DNA of 64,000 bases from Arthrobacter bambusae (GTDB taxonomy: Bacteria; Actinomycetota; Actinomycetes; Actinomycetales; Micrococcaceae): assembly GCF_030812595.1 (NCBI RefSeq), contig NZ_JAUSSZ010000011.1, positions 1-64,000 of the forward strand, given 5' to 3'. The translations under genes and the position numbers were made by a program. A model generated the notes under the pieces. That model was not told where the DNA came from, did not search any database, and worked only from the letters and a program-made list of their open reading frames with translations. Within the stretch, counting starts at the first letter, position 1, and each line of letters opens with the position of its first letter. This document shows, one piece after another, positions 39,558 through 47,825 of this stretch.

Positions 39558-40769
39558 CTAATCGAACCAGGGATCCAGTCCATAGAGCGGGAAGATTTCC
39601 TTGCGCGTGGCGATGATAGTGCGGTCCACGGCATCGGCGGGGTCATACCCGACTTCCCAAGAACGCCACCACGTGTCGACGCCGTCGCCCATGAGCTCGG
39701 GCACCGACTCCCCGTATTTTTCCCTGACATAGCTTCGGAAAGCCTCCGGGACCGGAGCCGTGAGCTGGACGGGACGTTGGGCCACGATGCCGATCAGATG
39801 GCTCCACGTGCGCGGCACCACTCCCGTGATGTCGTAGCCTCCTCCCCCGGTCGCGATCCAACGGTTTTCGCAGAACCTGGCGGCAAGGCCCGCGACGGCG
39901 GCGGCCGCCTCCCGTTGGCCGTCCACGCTCAGGTTGAGGTGGGTGAGGGGATCGAGTTTGTGGGAGTCACAGCCATGCTGGCTCACGATCACTTCCGGTT
40001 CAAAAGCCTGCACGAGTTGCGGTACCACGGCGTGGAAGGCGCGCAACCACCCGGCGTCCCCCGTCCACGCGGGCAGCGCCACATTGACGGCCGCGCCAAG
40101 GGCGTCCTGGCCGCCGATCTCATTGGCGAATCCCGTTCCGGGGAACAACGAGAGGCCGCTTTCATGGAGGGAAATCGTCAGGACCCTCGGGTCGTTCCAG
40201 AAGATGCTCTGGGTGCCGTCGCCGTGATGGGCATCAACGTCGATGTAAGCGACCCGCCTGACGCCGCCGTCGAGCAGCCTCTGCACGGCGAGTGCGGCGT
40301 CGTTGTAAATACAGAAGCCGCTGGCACGCTCACGGGAAGCGTGATGCATGCCGCCGCCGAAGTTGACGGCCCGGACCGCGGTCTCGGAGAGGATCGCCTC
40401 GGCTGCGAGCAACGAACCCCCGGCAAGCCGAGCGCTCGCTTCGTGCATCCCCGCAAAAGCGGGATCATCTTCGGTGCCGAGCCCGCGTTCCGGGTCGGGC
40501 GTCGTCGGGTCTTCGCTGGCACGCCGCACGGCTGCGACATATTCGGCACTGTGCACTGCCAGAAGTTCGACGTCGGACGCAAGCTCGGGCGCTTGCACTG
40601 ACACATGCTCCAAGTTGAAGAGTCCGAGCGCTGCGGCGAGCCTGGCCGTCAGTTCAAGTCGCTCGGGAGCCATCGGATGGGATGGACCGAAATTGTATGC
40701 GGTCATGGCGGGATCCCACGCCACCGTCGTTGGCAGCGCAGACGGACGGAGGCCTGCCCAGGAAGTCAT
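39558..40769 (-). CDS. acuC: Acetoin utilisation protein AcuC (histone deacetylase family)
   Basis: A 403-residue zinc-dependent deacetylase of the class I HDAC superfamily. Ligand and active-site motifs are visible: NFGGGMHHASRERASGFCIYNDAA, YIDVDAHHGDGTQSIF, SQHGCDSHKLDPL and ATGGGGYDITGVVPRTW. AcuC deacetylates, and so activates, acetyl-CoA synthetase in Bacillus. The ATG at 40769 was preferred over a TTG one codon earlier. It is divergent from trkH and independent of the ArsR gene. Confidence 0.93.
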   Translation of the reverse strand: MTSWAGLRPSALPTTVAWDPAMTAYNFGPSHPMAPERLELTARLAAALGLFNLEHVSVQAPELASDVELLAVHSAEYVAAVRRASEDPTTPDPERGLGTEDDPAFAGMHEASARLAGGSLLAAEAILSETAVRAVNFGGGMHHASRERASGFCIYNDAALAVQRLLDGGVRRVAYIDVDAHHGDGTQSIFWNDPRVLTISLHESGLSLFPGTGFANEIGGQDALGAAVNVALPAWTGDAGWLRAFHAVVPQLVQAFEPEVIVSQHGCDSHKLDPLTHLNLSVDGQREAAAAVAGLAARFCENRWIATGGGGYDITGVVPRTWSHLIGIVAQRPVQLTAPVPEAFRSYVREKYGESVPELMGDGVDTWWRSWEVGYDPADAVDRTIIATRKEIFPLYGLDPWFD

Positions 40770-40881
40770 CAATGACAGGCTACCCGAGCGGCGGGAACGC
40801 AGCTGCCCCGTTACTCCGGGCGATTAGTGGTTTACTACTCAAGAAAGCAGAATCAATCGACCAGAAGCGAACAGCACTGCC

Positions 40882-42315
40882 ATGACTCAGAGCCAGTCGG
40901 GGTCCCGAGACCCGGCCAGCTGGCAATCCGTCCAGCCGGAGCGGGGAGGCCTGTGGATTTTCACGGGCCTCCGCGACTTCATCGACAACATTGCCAACAC
41001 CTCGCCGGCGCGATTGGCGCTGAGCGCTTACGGCTTCGCGATTCTCTTGTTCACCGGTCTGCTGTCCCTGCCGGCGGCCTCGGCCGACGGTGCGGTCACT
41101 CCCCTCTACCAGGCATTGTTCACTGCTGTCTCGAGTGTTTGCGTGACCGGCCTGACCGTCGTGTCGACGGCGACCCACTGGACCTTTTTCGGCCAGCTCG
41201 TCATTCTCCTCGGCATTTTCGTGGGCGGCTTGGGAGCCCTGACGCTCGCTTCCCTCCTGGCGCTCATGGTCAGCAAACGGTTGGGCGTGAGGGGCAAGCT
41301 CATCGCCCAGGAGGCCCTGAACAACGCAGGACGCTTCGGCGAAGTGGGTAGCTTGCTGCGGATCGTCATCTCGACGTCCGTGACCATCGAGGCCGTACTC
41401 GCCATTGCCATGGTTCCCCGGTTCCTTACACTCGGAGAGGACTTCTGGCAGGCCGTCTGGCACGGGGTCTTCTACTCGGTTTCTTCCTTCAACAATGCCG
41501 GTTTCACGCCCCATTCCGACGGTATTGTGCCGTACGAAGCGGACCTGTGGATTCTGGTGCCGCTCATGCTTGGCGTGTTCCTCGGCAGCCTGGGCTTCCC
41601 TGTGATGCTGGTGCTCCGCAAGCACGGCCTCAATTGGAAGAAGTGGAGCCTCCACACCAAGCTGACCATCCAGGTTTCGCTGATCCTCCTCATTGCCGGA
41701 GCGTTCCTCTGGGGCCTGATGGAGTGGAACAACACCAACACCATTGCCAACATGAGCGTCGGGGACAAGGTCACGCATTCCATTTTCGCCTCGGTCATGA
41801 CGCGCTCCGGAGGCTTCAACCTCGTTGACCAGAGCCACGTGGATTCCACCACCAGGCTGCTGTCCGACGCGCTCATGTTCGCCGGCGGTGGTTCGGCGTC
41901 GACGGCGGGCGGCATCAAGGTGACCACCATCGCCGTCATGTTCCTCGCCATCATCGCGGAAGCGCGGGGCGATGCCGACGTCAAGGTCTACGGCCGCACC
42001 ATCCCCGAGGGCACCATGCGCGTGGCCATCTCCGTGATCGTTGCTGGTGCCACGTTGGTGTGCGTGGCCGCCTTCCTGCTGCTGTCCATCAGCGGCGCCA
42101 GCCTGGACCGGGTACTCTTCGAAACCATTTCGGCCTTCGCCACCGTGGGCCTCAGCACGAACCTCAGTGCCGAGCTGCCGCCGTCGGGGGTCTACATCCT
42201 TGCCGCCCTCATGTTCGCCGGCCGCATCGGTACCATTACCCTTGCCTCCGCCCTGGCCCTCCGCCAGCGCAGGCAGCTATTCCATTACCCGGAAGAGAGG
42301 CCGATCATTGGCTAG
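40882..42315 (+). CDS. Potassium uptake channel subunit TrkH/KtrB
   Basis: A 477-residue membrane protein with four repeated M1-P-M2 units. The four selectivity-filter loops are visible: SSVCVTGL, SSFNNAGF, TRSGGF and SAFATVGL. The Gly in each is the K+-coordinating position. GGGSASTAGGIKVTT is the conserved TrkH loop near repeat 3. It pairs with the NAD-binding regulatory subunit that overlaps its end. Length and the lack of extra N-terminal helices favour the KtrB-like group. Confidence 0.93.
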   Translation: MTQSQSGSRDPASWQSVQPERGGLWIFTGLRDFIDNIANTSPARLALSAYGFAILLFTGLLSLPAASADGAVTPLYQALFTAVSSVCVTGLTVVSTATHWTFFGQLVILLGIFVGGLGALTLASLLALMVSKRLGVRGKLIAQEALNNAGRFGEVGSLLRIVISTSVTIEAVLAIAMVPRFLTLGEDFWQAVWHGVFYSVSSFNNAGFTPHSDGIVPYEADLWILVPLMLGVFLGSLGFPVMLVLRKHGLNWKKWSLHTKLTIQVSLILLIAGAFLWGLMEWNNTNTIANMSVGDKVTHSIFASVMTRSGGFNLVDQSHVDSTTRLLSDALMFAGGGSASTAGGIKVTTIAVMFLAIIAEARGDADVKVYGRTIPEGTMRVAISVIVAGATLVCVAAFLLLSISGASLDRVLFETISAFATVGLSTNLSAELPPSGVYILAALMFAGRIGTITLASALALRQRRQLFHYPEERPIIG

Positions 42316-42994
42316 TTCATCAGGCGCCCCCAACCGTCCGGCGCACAACGCACCCGTGCTGGTCATCGGCCTCGGCCGCTTCGGCGCTGCCACCGCCGAA
42401 CAACTCGTCAAGCAGGGACGCGAAGTCCTCGCCATCGAACGGGACCGTACGCTCGTGCAGAATTGGGCCTCCGTACTGACGCACGTCGTGGAGGCCGACG
42501 CCACAAACATCGACGCCCTCCGCCAGCTCGGAGCGCAGGAATTCAGCTCCGCCGTGGTGGGGGTGGGGACGTCGATCGAGTCCTCGGTGCTCATCACGGT
42601 GAACCTGGTGGACCTCGGCATCGAACACCTCTGGGTGAAGGCCATCACCGCCTCCCACGGCAAGATCCTCACCCGCATCGGCGCCAACCACGTCATCTAC
42701 CCCGAGGCCGACGCCGGGGTCCGCGCAGCACACCTGGTCTCCGGGCGCATGCTGGACTTCATCGAGTTCGACGACGATTTCGCCATCGTGAAAATGTACC
42801 CGCCCAAGGAAACCGTGGGCTTCACGCTGGATGAGTCGAAGGTCCGCTCCAAGTACGGCGTGACCATTGTCGGCGTGAAGTCACCGGGCGAGGACTTCAC
42901 CTATGCCCGTCCGGACACGAAGGTTTCCGGGCGCGACATGCTGATTGTGTCCGGGCACGTCGACCTGCTGGAGCGCTTCGCGGCACGTCCGTAG
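42308..42994 (+). CDS. Potassium uptake regulatory subunit TrkA/KtrA (RCK domains)
   Basis: A 228-residue cytoplasmic protein with an N-terminal NAD(H)/ATP-binding RCK_N domain (VLVIGLGRFGAATAEQLVKQGREVLAIERD, with DATNIDALRQLGAQEF) and a C-terminal RCK_C domain from about 140. It gates the TrkH/KtrB channel. The start is TTG, overlapping the channel gene by eight bases, with AGAGG at good spacing, so the two are translationally coupled. A far longer in-frame reading inside the channel gene was rejected. Confidence 0.92.
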   Translation: MASSSGAPNRPAHNAPVLVIGLGRFGAATAEQLVKQGREVLAIERDRTLVQNWASVLTHVVEADATNIDALRQLGAQEFSSAVVGVGTSIESSVLITVNLVDLGIEHLWVKAITASHGKILTRIGANHVIYPEADAGVRAAHLVSGRMLDFIEFDDDFAIVKMYPPKETVGFTLDESKVRSKYGVTIVGVKSPGEDFTYARPDTKVSGRDMLIVSGHVDLLERFAARP

Positions 42995-43007
42995 GCAGCG
43001 TCCGACG

Positions 43008-43838
43008 CTACCCCAGTTGCCGGGTGATTTCCGCGGCCCGTGCCGCAGCGGCACGGGCTCCGTCCGCGATGATCGCGGGTATCCCGCCGTCGTTGAACGC
43101 CGCGATGGCGCGCTCCGTGGTTCCGTTAGGGCTGGTCACCGCGGTGCGAAGCGCGGTGGGGTCCGCTCCCGGCTCGGCGAGCATGAAACCCGCGCCTGCC
43201 ACGGTCTCGCGGGAAATCATGAGCGAAAGATCGGGATCCAGGCCAAGCTCGACGCCGGCGGCAGCCATGGCCTCGGCAAGATAGAACACATAGGCGGGGC
43301 CCGAGCCGCTGACAGCCGAGAGGGCGTCAACCTGCTCCTCGGGGATTTCCACCACCGTGCCGGCGGCGGCGAGGAGGTCTTTGGCTTGTTGGAGCTGCCC
43401 GGGGGTGCAATTGGTTCCGGGCGAAACAGAAACCACCCCGCGGCCGAGCTTGGCGGGCGTGTTCGGCATGGTGCGGATGACCGGCTGACCCGCGGGAAGG
43501 GCTGCTTCCAGCTGGGCGATGGATACGGCAGCCGCAACACTGATCACGATCGTGTTCTTGGACAGCGCGGGCGAGATTTCCCGGGCAAGATCGGCGATGC
43601 CCACGGGCTTCACGCCCAGGATGACTACCGAAGCGCCCTTGGTGGCCAGCTTGTTGTTATCGGGTTCCTCGGCTCCGGCGATGGTCATGACGTGGTGGCG
43701 CCCAGCCAGTTCGGCGGCGCGTTCTGCGCGACGTACAGTGGCGACGATGTCCGACGGATCCGTTCCGGAAGCCAGCAGGCCACCCAGGATGGCCTCGTTC
43801 ATGGACCCACAGCCAAGGAATGCGATTCGGTTGCTCAT
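43008..43838 (-). CDS. proC: Pyrroline-5-carboxylate reductase ProC
   Basis: A 276-residue NAD(P)H-dependent enzyme completing proline synthesis. The N-terminal Rossmann motif is RIAFLGCGSMNEAILGGLL, followed by VVILGVKPVGI, IRTMPNTPAKLGRGV and the signature AVSGSGPAYVFYLAEAM. The C-terminal TSPNGTTERAI is also conserved. It converges on the potassium-channel pair with a 13-base gap. Upstream are a TIM-barrel isomerase and Ppx, an order I recall for M. tuberculosis Rv0496-Rv0500. Confidence 0.96.
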   Translation of the reverse strand: MSNRIAFLGCGSMNEAILGGLLASGTDPSDIVATVRRAERAAELAGRHHVMTIAGAEEPDNNKLATKGASVVILGVKPVGIADLAREISPALSKNTIVISVAAAVSIAQLEAALPAGQPVIRTMPNTPAKLGRGVVSVSPGTNCTPGQLQQAKDLLAAAGTVVEIPEEQVDALSAVSGSGPAYVFYLAEAMAAAGVELGLDPDLSLMISRETVAGAGFMLAEPGADPTALRTAVTSPNGTTERAIAAFNDGGIPAIIADGARAAAARAAEITRQLG

Positions 43839-43981
43839 GGCTCCATGATGCCAGTTCAGCTACGGCGCTGCCGAACCAGTTGCAGGACTCAGCAGAGGAG
43901 CCAGGATTCCCAGCTGGCTCACAAGCTTATTGCAGGCTGCACCCAACATCGCTCCGTAACTTTGTAGTTACCTCATTGAGG

Positions 43982-44085
43982 GTGCGAGTGATGAGGCGGG
44001 CATGGGGATGTCCGCCACAAGCACCGGTGGTCGAGCGGGTTTCCCCCCATTTTCCCGTGGCGACCGCCGGTGCTTTCTCATTTAA
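43982..44085 (+). ncRNA. Candidate structured small RNA between proC and the isomerase gene
   Basis: Two hairpins follow each other on the plus strand: GGCGGGCAT-GGGG-ATGTCCGCC (about 43996-44017), then AAGCACCGGTGGTCG (44019-44033) paired with CGACCGCCGGTGCTT (44061-44075), which encloses CGGG...CCCCCC...CCCG and is followed by TCTCATTT. The second looks like a terminator for a plus-strand transcript, although both flanking genes are on the minus strand. The C6 loop recalls the actinobacterial 6C RNA, but the expected second C6 loop is missing. It could instead be an untranslated structured spacer of the minus-strand operon. Confidence 0.35.
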
Positions 44086-44094
44086 GCGGAAACC

Positions 44095-44931
44095 CTAGAT
44101 CTCGAAGGCTCCCACAAGAGGCGCCCCCAAGTGCTGGCGCGCGAAGCGCAGCGTTTCGGCGAGCCATTCCTCGCGTTCACCGGCAAACTTGGCCTTGCGC
44201 GTGGAGATCTCCGCAACCACTGCGCCTTCGAATCCACTGGATGCGAGATACTGGAGGGCCTCTGCGCACCGTTGGGTGCCGTAGCCGGGGATCAGGTGTT
44301 CGTCCTTGCCAGAGCCTGAACCGTCCGTCAGGTGGACGTGGCGCAGCTTGCTCCCAAGGACCTGGATCGCCTCAAGGCTGTTTGCACCCGCTGTGGCGGC
44401 GTGCGAGAAATCCCAGGTGACGTCGTCGTAGTCCTGTCCCAGCGGATCCCAGTGCGGAAGGTAAGCGAGGGCCTCGCGGCCGCGCACACGCCACGGATAC
44501 ATGTTCTCCACCGCGATGTGCACTTGGTACATCGCCGCGATCTCGCGCACACCGGCGGCGAAGTTCTCCGCATAGTTCGACTGCCAGCGGAACGGCGGAT
44601 GGACCACCACGGTGTTGCAGCCGACTTCGCGCGCCATCTGGCAGGACATCTCGATCTTGTTCCACGCCGGACCCCAAACCTGCTGCGTCAGCAGCAATGT
44701 GGGGGCATGGATGGAGACGATCTGCTGGTCATAGCGATGGCTTAGCTGGATGAGGGCATCCGGGTTCTGGCTGGTGGCATTGTTGGTCACCATCACCTCC
44801 ACCCCGTCGTATCCGAGGTCTTGGGCCACGGCAAACGCGTCATGAACGCTGAGCGGGTACACCGAAGCGCTGGATAGCGCCACCGGGATCCTTGGCGTGT
44901 CTTCTTCGGAGTGCTCGACGTCGGTACTCAT
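44095..44931 (-). CDS. Sugar phosphate isomerase/epimerase (xylose isomerase-like TIM barrel)
   Basis: A 278-residue AP_endonuclease_2/xylose isomerase-like barrel. Visible features are VYPLSVHDAFAVAQDLGYDGVEVMV, IVSIHAPTLLLTQQVWG, CNTVVVHPPFRWQ, IAVENMYPW, VTWDFSHA and LRHVHLTDGSGSGKDEHLIPGYG, with the metal-ligand Glu, Asp and His in the last four. It is the counterpart of Rv0498 in M. tuberculosis, conserved beside ppx and proC. The substrate is unknown. It starts one base after the ppx stop, so the two are in one operon. Confidence 0.88.
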   Translation of the reverse strand: MSTDVEHSEEDTPRIPVALSSASVYPLSVHDAFAVAQDLGYDGVEVMVTNNATSQNPDALIQLSHRYDQQIVSIHAPTLLLTQQVWGPAWNKIEMSCQMAREVGCNTVVVHPPFRWQSNYAENFAAGVREIAAMYQVHIAVENMYPWRVRGREALAYLPHWDPLGQDYDDVTWDFSHAATAGANSLEAIQVLGSKLRHVHLTDGSGSGKDEHLIPGYGTQRCAEALQYLASSGFEGAVVAEISTRKAKFAGEREEWLAETLRFARQHLGAPLVGAFEI

Positions 44932-44932
44932 G

Positions 44933-45997
44933 TTAGTTGGCCTGCCTCCCGGCGACGGGGATTGGTATCGGTGCTGCCGCGGACGCGGCCTTTCCGGTGT
45001 TGGCGCCCCGGCGTGGCACCGGTGCCGCGCCCCCGAGTCCGACATGCGGGGCCGGGGCCAGCGGGCCATCGAAGATCAGCTGGTCGAGCCTGCGCAGGAT
45101 CAATCCCTCGCGCAGCGCCCAAGGGCAGATCTCCATGCTGGGAAACTCGAACATTTCCAGTGCGGCCTCGGCAACGAGGGCACCAGCAAGGATCTGCGCC
45201 GCCCGTGCATCCGAGACACCCGGGAGGTACAGGCGGTCCTCAACGGTCATCGCCGAGATCCGCTGCGCCCAGAGTCCCAGGTCCGTGGCATGGAGTTCGC
45301 GCTTGACGTAAGGGCCGGCGCCGCTGGGGGCCGCACCTGCGATGCGGGCAAGCGATCGGAAGGTCTTGGAGGTGCCGGCGACAAGGTTGGCCCTGCCCAA
45401 TTGCTTGAACTCACGCACCACGGGCTTGAGGGTGTGGCGGATGTACTTGCGCAGCTCTTTGACGCTCTTGGCCGTGGGCGGATCGTTGTGGAGCCAGTCC
45501 CGGGTCAGGCGGCTGGCGCCAAGCGGCACTGACACCGCCAGCTCGGGCAATTCGTCCTGGCCGAACGCCATTTCGAAGGAGCCTCCGCCGATGTCCAAGT
45601 CCAGGATGGGGCCAGCCCCCCAGCCGTACCAGCGTCGAACCGCGAAGAACGTCATGGAGGCTTCTTCGCTGCCGGTGAGTTCCTGCAGGGTCACCGTGGT
45701 CTCATGCTTTACCCGGGCCAGGACCTCGATGCCGTTGGTGGCTTCGCGGATGGCCGAGGTACAAAAAGCCAGGAGGTCTTCGGCCTTGTGGCGGGCTGCG
45801 AACTCCCAGGCTTCGAGCACGAACTCAATCAACTCGTGCTGCCCGGCGTCGTTGATGTTCCCGTCGGCGTCCAGGAACTGAACCAGCGAAAGTGGCCGCT
45901 TGTGGGAAGCAAATGCGACCGGGCGTGCACCCGGATGCGCGTCCACCAAAAGCAAATGGACGGTGTTGGAACCGATGTCTAGGACGCCAAGACGCAT
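44933..45997 (-). CDS. Ppx/GppA-family phosphatase (exopolyphosphatase-like)
   Basis: A 354-residue ASKHA-fold phosphatase: LGVLDIGSNTVHLLLVDAH (phosphate 1), FCTSAIREATNG, LDLDIGGGSFEMAFGQ (phosphate 2) and LVAGTSKTFRSLARIAG. It is about 310 residues of catalytic core with an Ala/Pro-rich tail, so it lacks the C-terminal HD-like domain of E. coli Ppx. Possible substrates are polyphosphate or pppGpp; mycobacterial Ppx1 of the same type acts on short polyphosphate. The operon with the isomerase gene is conserved in actinobacteria. Confidence 0.92.
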   Translation of the reverse strand: MRLGVLDIGSNTVHLLLVDAHPGARPVAFASHKRPLSLVQFLDADGNINDAGQHELIEFVLEAWEFAARHKAEDLLAFCTSAIREATNGIEVLARVKHETTVTLQELTGSEEASMTFFAVRRWYGWGAGPILDLDIGGGSFEMAFGQDELPELAVSVPLGASRLTRDWLHNDPPTAKSVKELRKYIRHTLKPVVREFKQLGRANLVAGTSKTFRSLARIAGAAPSGAGPYVKRELHATDLGLWAQRISAMTVEDRLYLPGVSDARAAQILAGALVAEAALEMFEFPSMEICPWALREGLILRRLDQLIFDGPLAPAPHVGLGGAAPVPRRGANTGKAASAAAPIPIPVAGRQAN

Positions 45998-46085
45998 TCT
46001 GCCATTATTCCCCGATTCGAAGCGTGTGAAGCAAGTTCCACTGCCGATTCATGCCGCCGGTTAGTCAATTAGTGCCGGGGTCCGC

Positions 46086-46589
46086 CTAGTCGCGGGGTCC
46101 GTCGGTATCCGCTTCTTCGGCTGCGGCTTGGGTGGGGGCTTCGGCGGGGGCTTCGGGAGCCGCGGCTTCGGCGGCTTCGTCAACGCGAGTGAAGTCGCGG
46201 CGGACGTTGGCGATGCCTTCCGGGCCCATCTCGAAGCCGTGCTCACTGCCCGGGTTGATCACGAGGCCCAGCTCGTTACCGATGCTGTCCAGAATCGCGG
46301 CGCCGTGAGTGCCGAGGACGTTGGGTGCGGCCTCGAGGAAGTGCGATTCCACCCGGCTGGGGTGGCTGAATACGGCCAGGACAGGCTGTCCCTCGGAGTT
46401 GGCGAGGACCAGTGGCTCCACGGAGGCGTCAGGCTTATCCAAGGAGTCGGTGCTCAGGATGTAGACCTCGTTGTTCAGGAACGCCAGGATGACGTCCACC
46501 GGGTTCGCGTCGGGTTGCCCGGCCTTCGCGAGCTTCGCCTCAAGGTCGTTCAAAGGCTGGGATTCCGGGGCTGCAGGCTGATCTGTCAT
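46086..46589 (-). CDS. SseB-domain protein
   Basis: A 167-residue protein with an SseB-type domain in residues 12-125: NDLEAKLAKAGQPDANPVDVILAFLNNEVYIL, then GQPVLAVFSHPSRVESH and GLVINPGSEHGFEMGPEGI. The final 35 residues are Ala/Glu-rich and acidic. SseB-domain proteins in actinobacteria are cytoplasmic and of unknown function. It has its own short upstream region and is about 90 bases upstream of ppx on the same strand. Confidence 0.87.
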   Translation of the reverse strand: MTDQPAAPESQPLNDLEAKLAKAGQPDANPVDVILAFLNNEVYILSTDSLDKPDASVEPLVLANSEGQPVLAVFSHPSRVESHFLEAAPNVLGTHGAAILDSIGNELGLVINPGSEHGFEMGPEGIANVRRDFTRVDEAAEAAAPEAPAEAPTQAAAEEADTDGPRD

Positions 46590-46644
46590 GGTTCCACTCG
46601 ATCACGGTTCCCATGCTGAAGCAATTCGCCCACGGTCGCCCGTC

Positions 46645-46710
46645 GAGATCGTGGGTGTGGGCCCGGGGCTGCGTTCCGGAACGTAGCCCCTGGCCCATAC
46701 CCACGATCTC
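46645..46710. repeat. 66-bp near-perfect palindrome, copy A
   Basis: GAGATCGTGGGTGTGGGC pairs with GCCCATACCCACGATCTC (one mismatch), and inside it GGGGCTGCGTTCC pairs with GGAACGTAGCCCC (one mismatch). Its last two bases overlap the DUF559 stop codon, so it is the 3' end of that transcript and may terminate it. A diverged inverted copy is at 47738-47794. Confidence 0.9.
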
Positions 46711-47671
46711 AGCTCCGGAGGAGCCTGAGTAGGCGTATTTTCAGGTCGCGTTCGTCGAAGAGGTCTTTCCAACCGATGCGGAGAATCCGCCAGCCCTGCT
46801 CTGTCAGCAGCTTCTCCCTTTGCCGTTCTTCGAAGATCACTTCCGCAGTTGGCCTGTAGTCGAAGTACTTTGCCTTGCCGTCGAACTCCAAGGCCGCCCG
46901 AAGATGCGGCCACGCAAAGTCGAACCGGTAAGCGCCGCGAGGTGTTTGGACCCGCAACTGGAGCACGGGATCCGGGAATCCGAGCTTGGCGATCGCGTCC
47001 CGGGTCAAGCTCTCCCCTGGGGATTCGGACAGTGGGTCCGCGAAGGCCAGGGCTTTTCGGAAAGCGGCGACTCCCCTCGCACCGACCAGATTGGCGCAGG
47101 CTGATTCCAACCACTCACGATTGCATCCGCGCCTCAAACCGTGGTCCAGGAGAATCAGGGCCTGCCGATAATTCAATATTCGCGCGCAATCCAGAACGGT
47201 GCGGTCGAGTGTTGTCACTGGAAGTCCGTCAATCTCGATCCGCTGCCCGGGCAGGAGGAGGCCTGAATGGGCCCTGACGTCGGAAGCGTGGGAGCCGCGA
47301 GCCGCGCGGTACGGAATGATGACGTGGATCAACTGATCAGCCCTCCACAAATACAAGCGGTGCAGACGGGCGGCGGAAGTGTGGCTGAACGTCAGACCGT
47401 CCGCGGTAACACGGAGGGTCCGATGGCAATACGCCGCCAACCGGGCGCGCTCCCGGCCAGCACCCGAGAGTCCCTTCCAGACAGCGCCGCGGACCATGAC
47501 ACCCGTGCGGACCTTCACCAGTGAGCCGGAACTGAGGTATTCATTGATCCGGCGCTTGCTGAGTCCGAAGGAAAGTAGCTCCTCTGTCCGCCACATGTTC
47601 CCGGGCGGAAGCCAAACCCCCGCTAGAGGGTCAACCGGGACAAGCGGGCCAACATTTCCGTAGCTGTTCAC
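46709..47671 (-). CDS. DUF559-domain protein with AbiEi-like N-terminal region (Vsr-like nuclease fold)
   Basis: A 320-residue protein. The N-terminal 70 residues (TEELLSFGLSKRRINEYLSSGSLVKVRTGVMV) look like the winged-helix region of AbiEi-type antitoxins. The C-terminal 100 residues are a DUF559 domain of the very-short-patch-repair endonuclease fold: YRFDFAWPHLRAALEFDGKAKYF, FEERQREKLLTEQGWRILRIGWKDL, with Asp and Glu at expected catalytic positions. The start is GTG. No toxin partner or methyltransferase is adjacent. Such genes are scattered singly in actinobacteria and their function is unknown. Palindromic repeats bracket it. Confidence 0.85.
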   Translation of the reverse strand: MNSYGNVGPLVPVDPLAGVWLPPGNMWRTEELLSFGLSKRRINEYLSSGSLVKVRTGVMVRGAVWKGLSGAGRERARLAAYCHRTLRVTADGLTFSHTSAARLHRLYLWRADQLIHVIIPYRAARGSHASDVRAHSGLLLPGQRIEIDGLPVTTLDRTVLDCARILNYRQALILLDHGLRRGCNREWLESACANLVGARGVAAFRKALAFADPLSESPGESLTRDAIAKLGFPDPVLQLRVQTPRGAYRFDFAWPHLRAALEFDGKAKYFDYRPTAEVIFEERQREKLLTEQGWRILRIGWKDLFDERDLKIRLLRLLRS

Positions 47672-47737
47672 TGCACCAGCATCTGCGAGCAGCGGAGTCC
47701 GCGGAACCAGCCAATCGAGCTATGTGGAAACCCATTA

Positions 47738-47794
47738 CGTGGGTGTGGGCCGGGCGCTACGTATCTGAAACGCAGCCCCCGGCCCACACCCACG
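47738..47794. repeat. 57-bp palindrome, copy B (inverted relative to copy A)
   Basis: CGTGGGTGTGGGCCGGG and CCCGGCCCACACCCACG form a perfect 17-bp stem. The loop CGCTACGTATCTGAAACGCAGCC, read in reverse complement, aligns with the inner arm of copy A. It begins about 30 bases after the topA stop, so it is a natural candidate for the topA terminator. Confidence 0.9.
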
Positions 47795-47825
47795 AATTCG
47801 GCAACTCGAGTCGCCGGGCGCCGCC

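Noticed and set aside
42041..42307. Longer N-terminus for the TrkA-type protein
   Set aside because: The upstream frame overlaps the channel gene and is Ser/Arg/Pro-rich, whereas the TTG at 42308 has a ribosome binding site and directly precedes the conserved nucleotide-binding strand.
43982..44085. Calling the hairpin region a 6C RNA outright
   Set aside because: Only one hairpin has a C6 loop, while the described motif has two. It is kept as a low-confidence candidate RNA.
46709..47671. Complete toxin-antitoxin or restriction system at the DUF559 gene
   Set aside because: No AbiEii-type toxin, methyltransferase or second subunit lies beside it; the neighbours are SseB-domain and topA genes.
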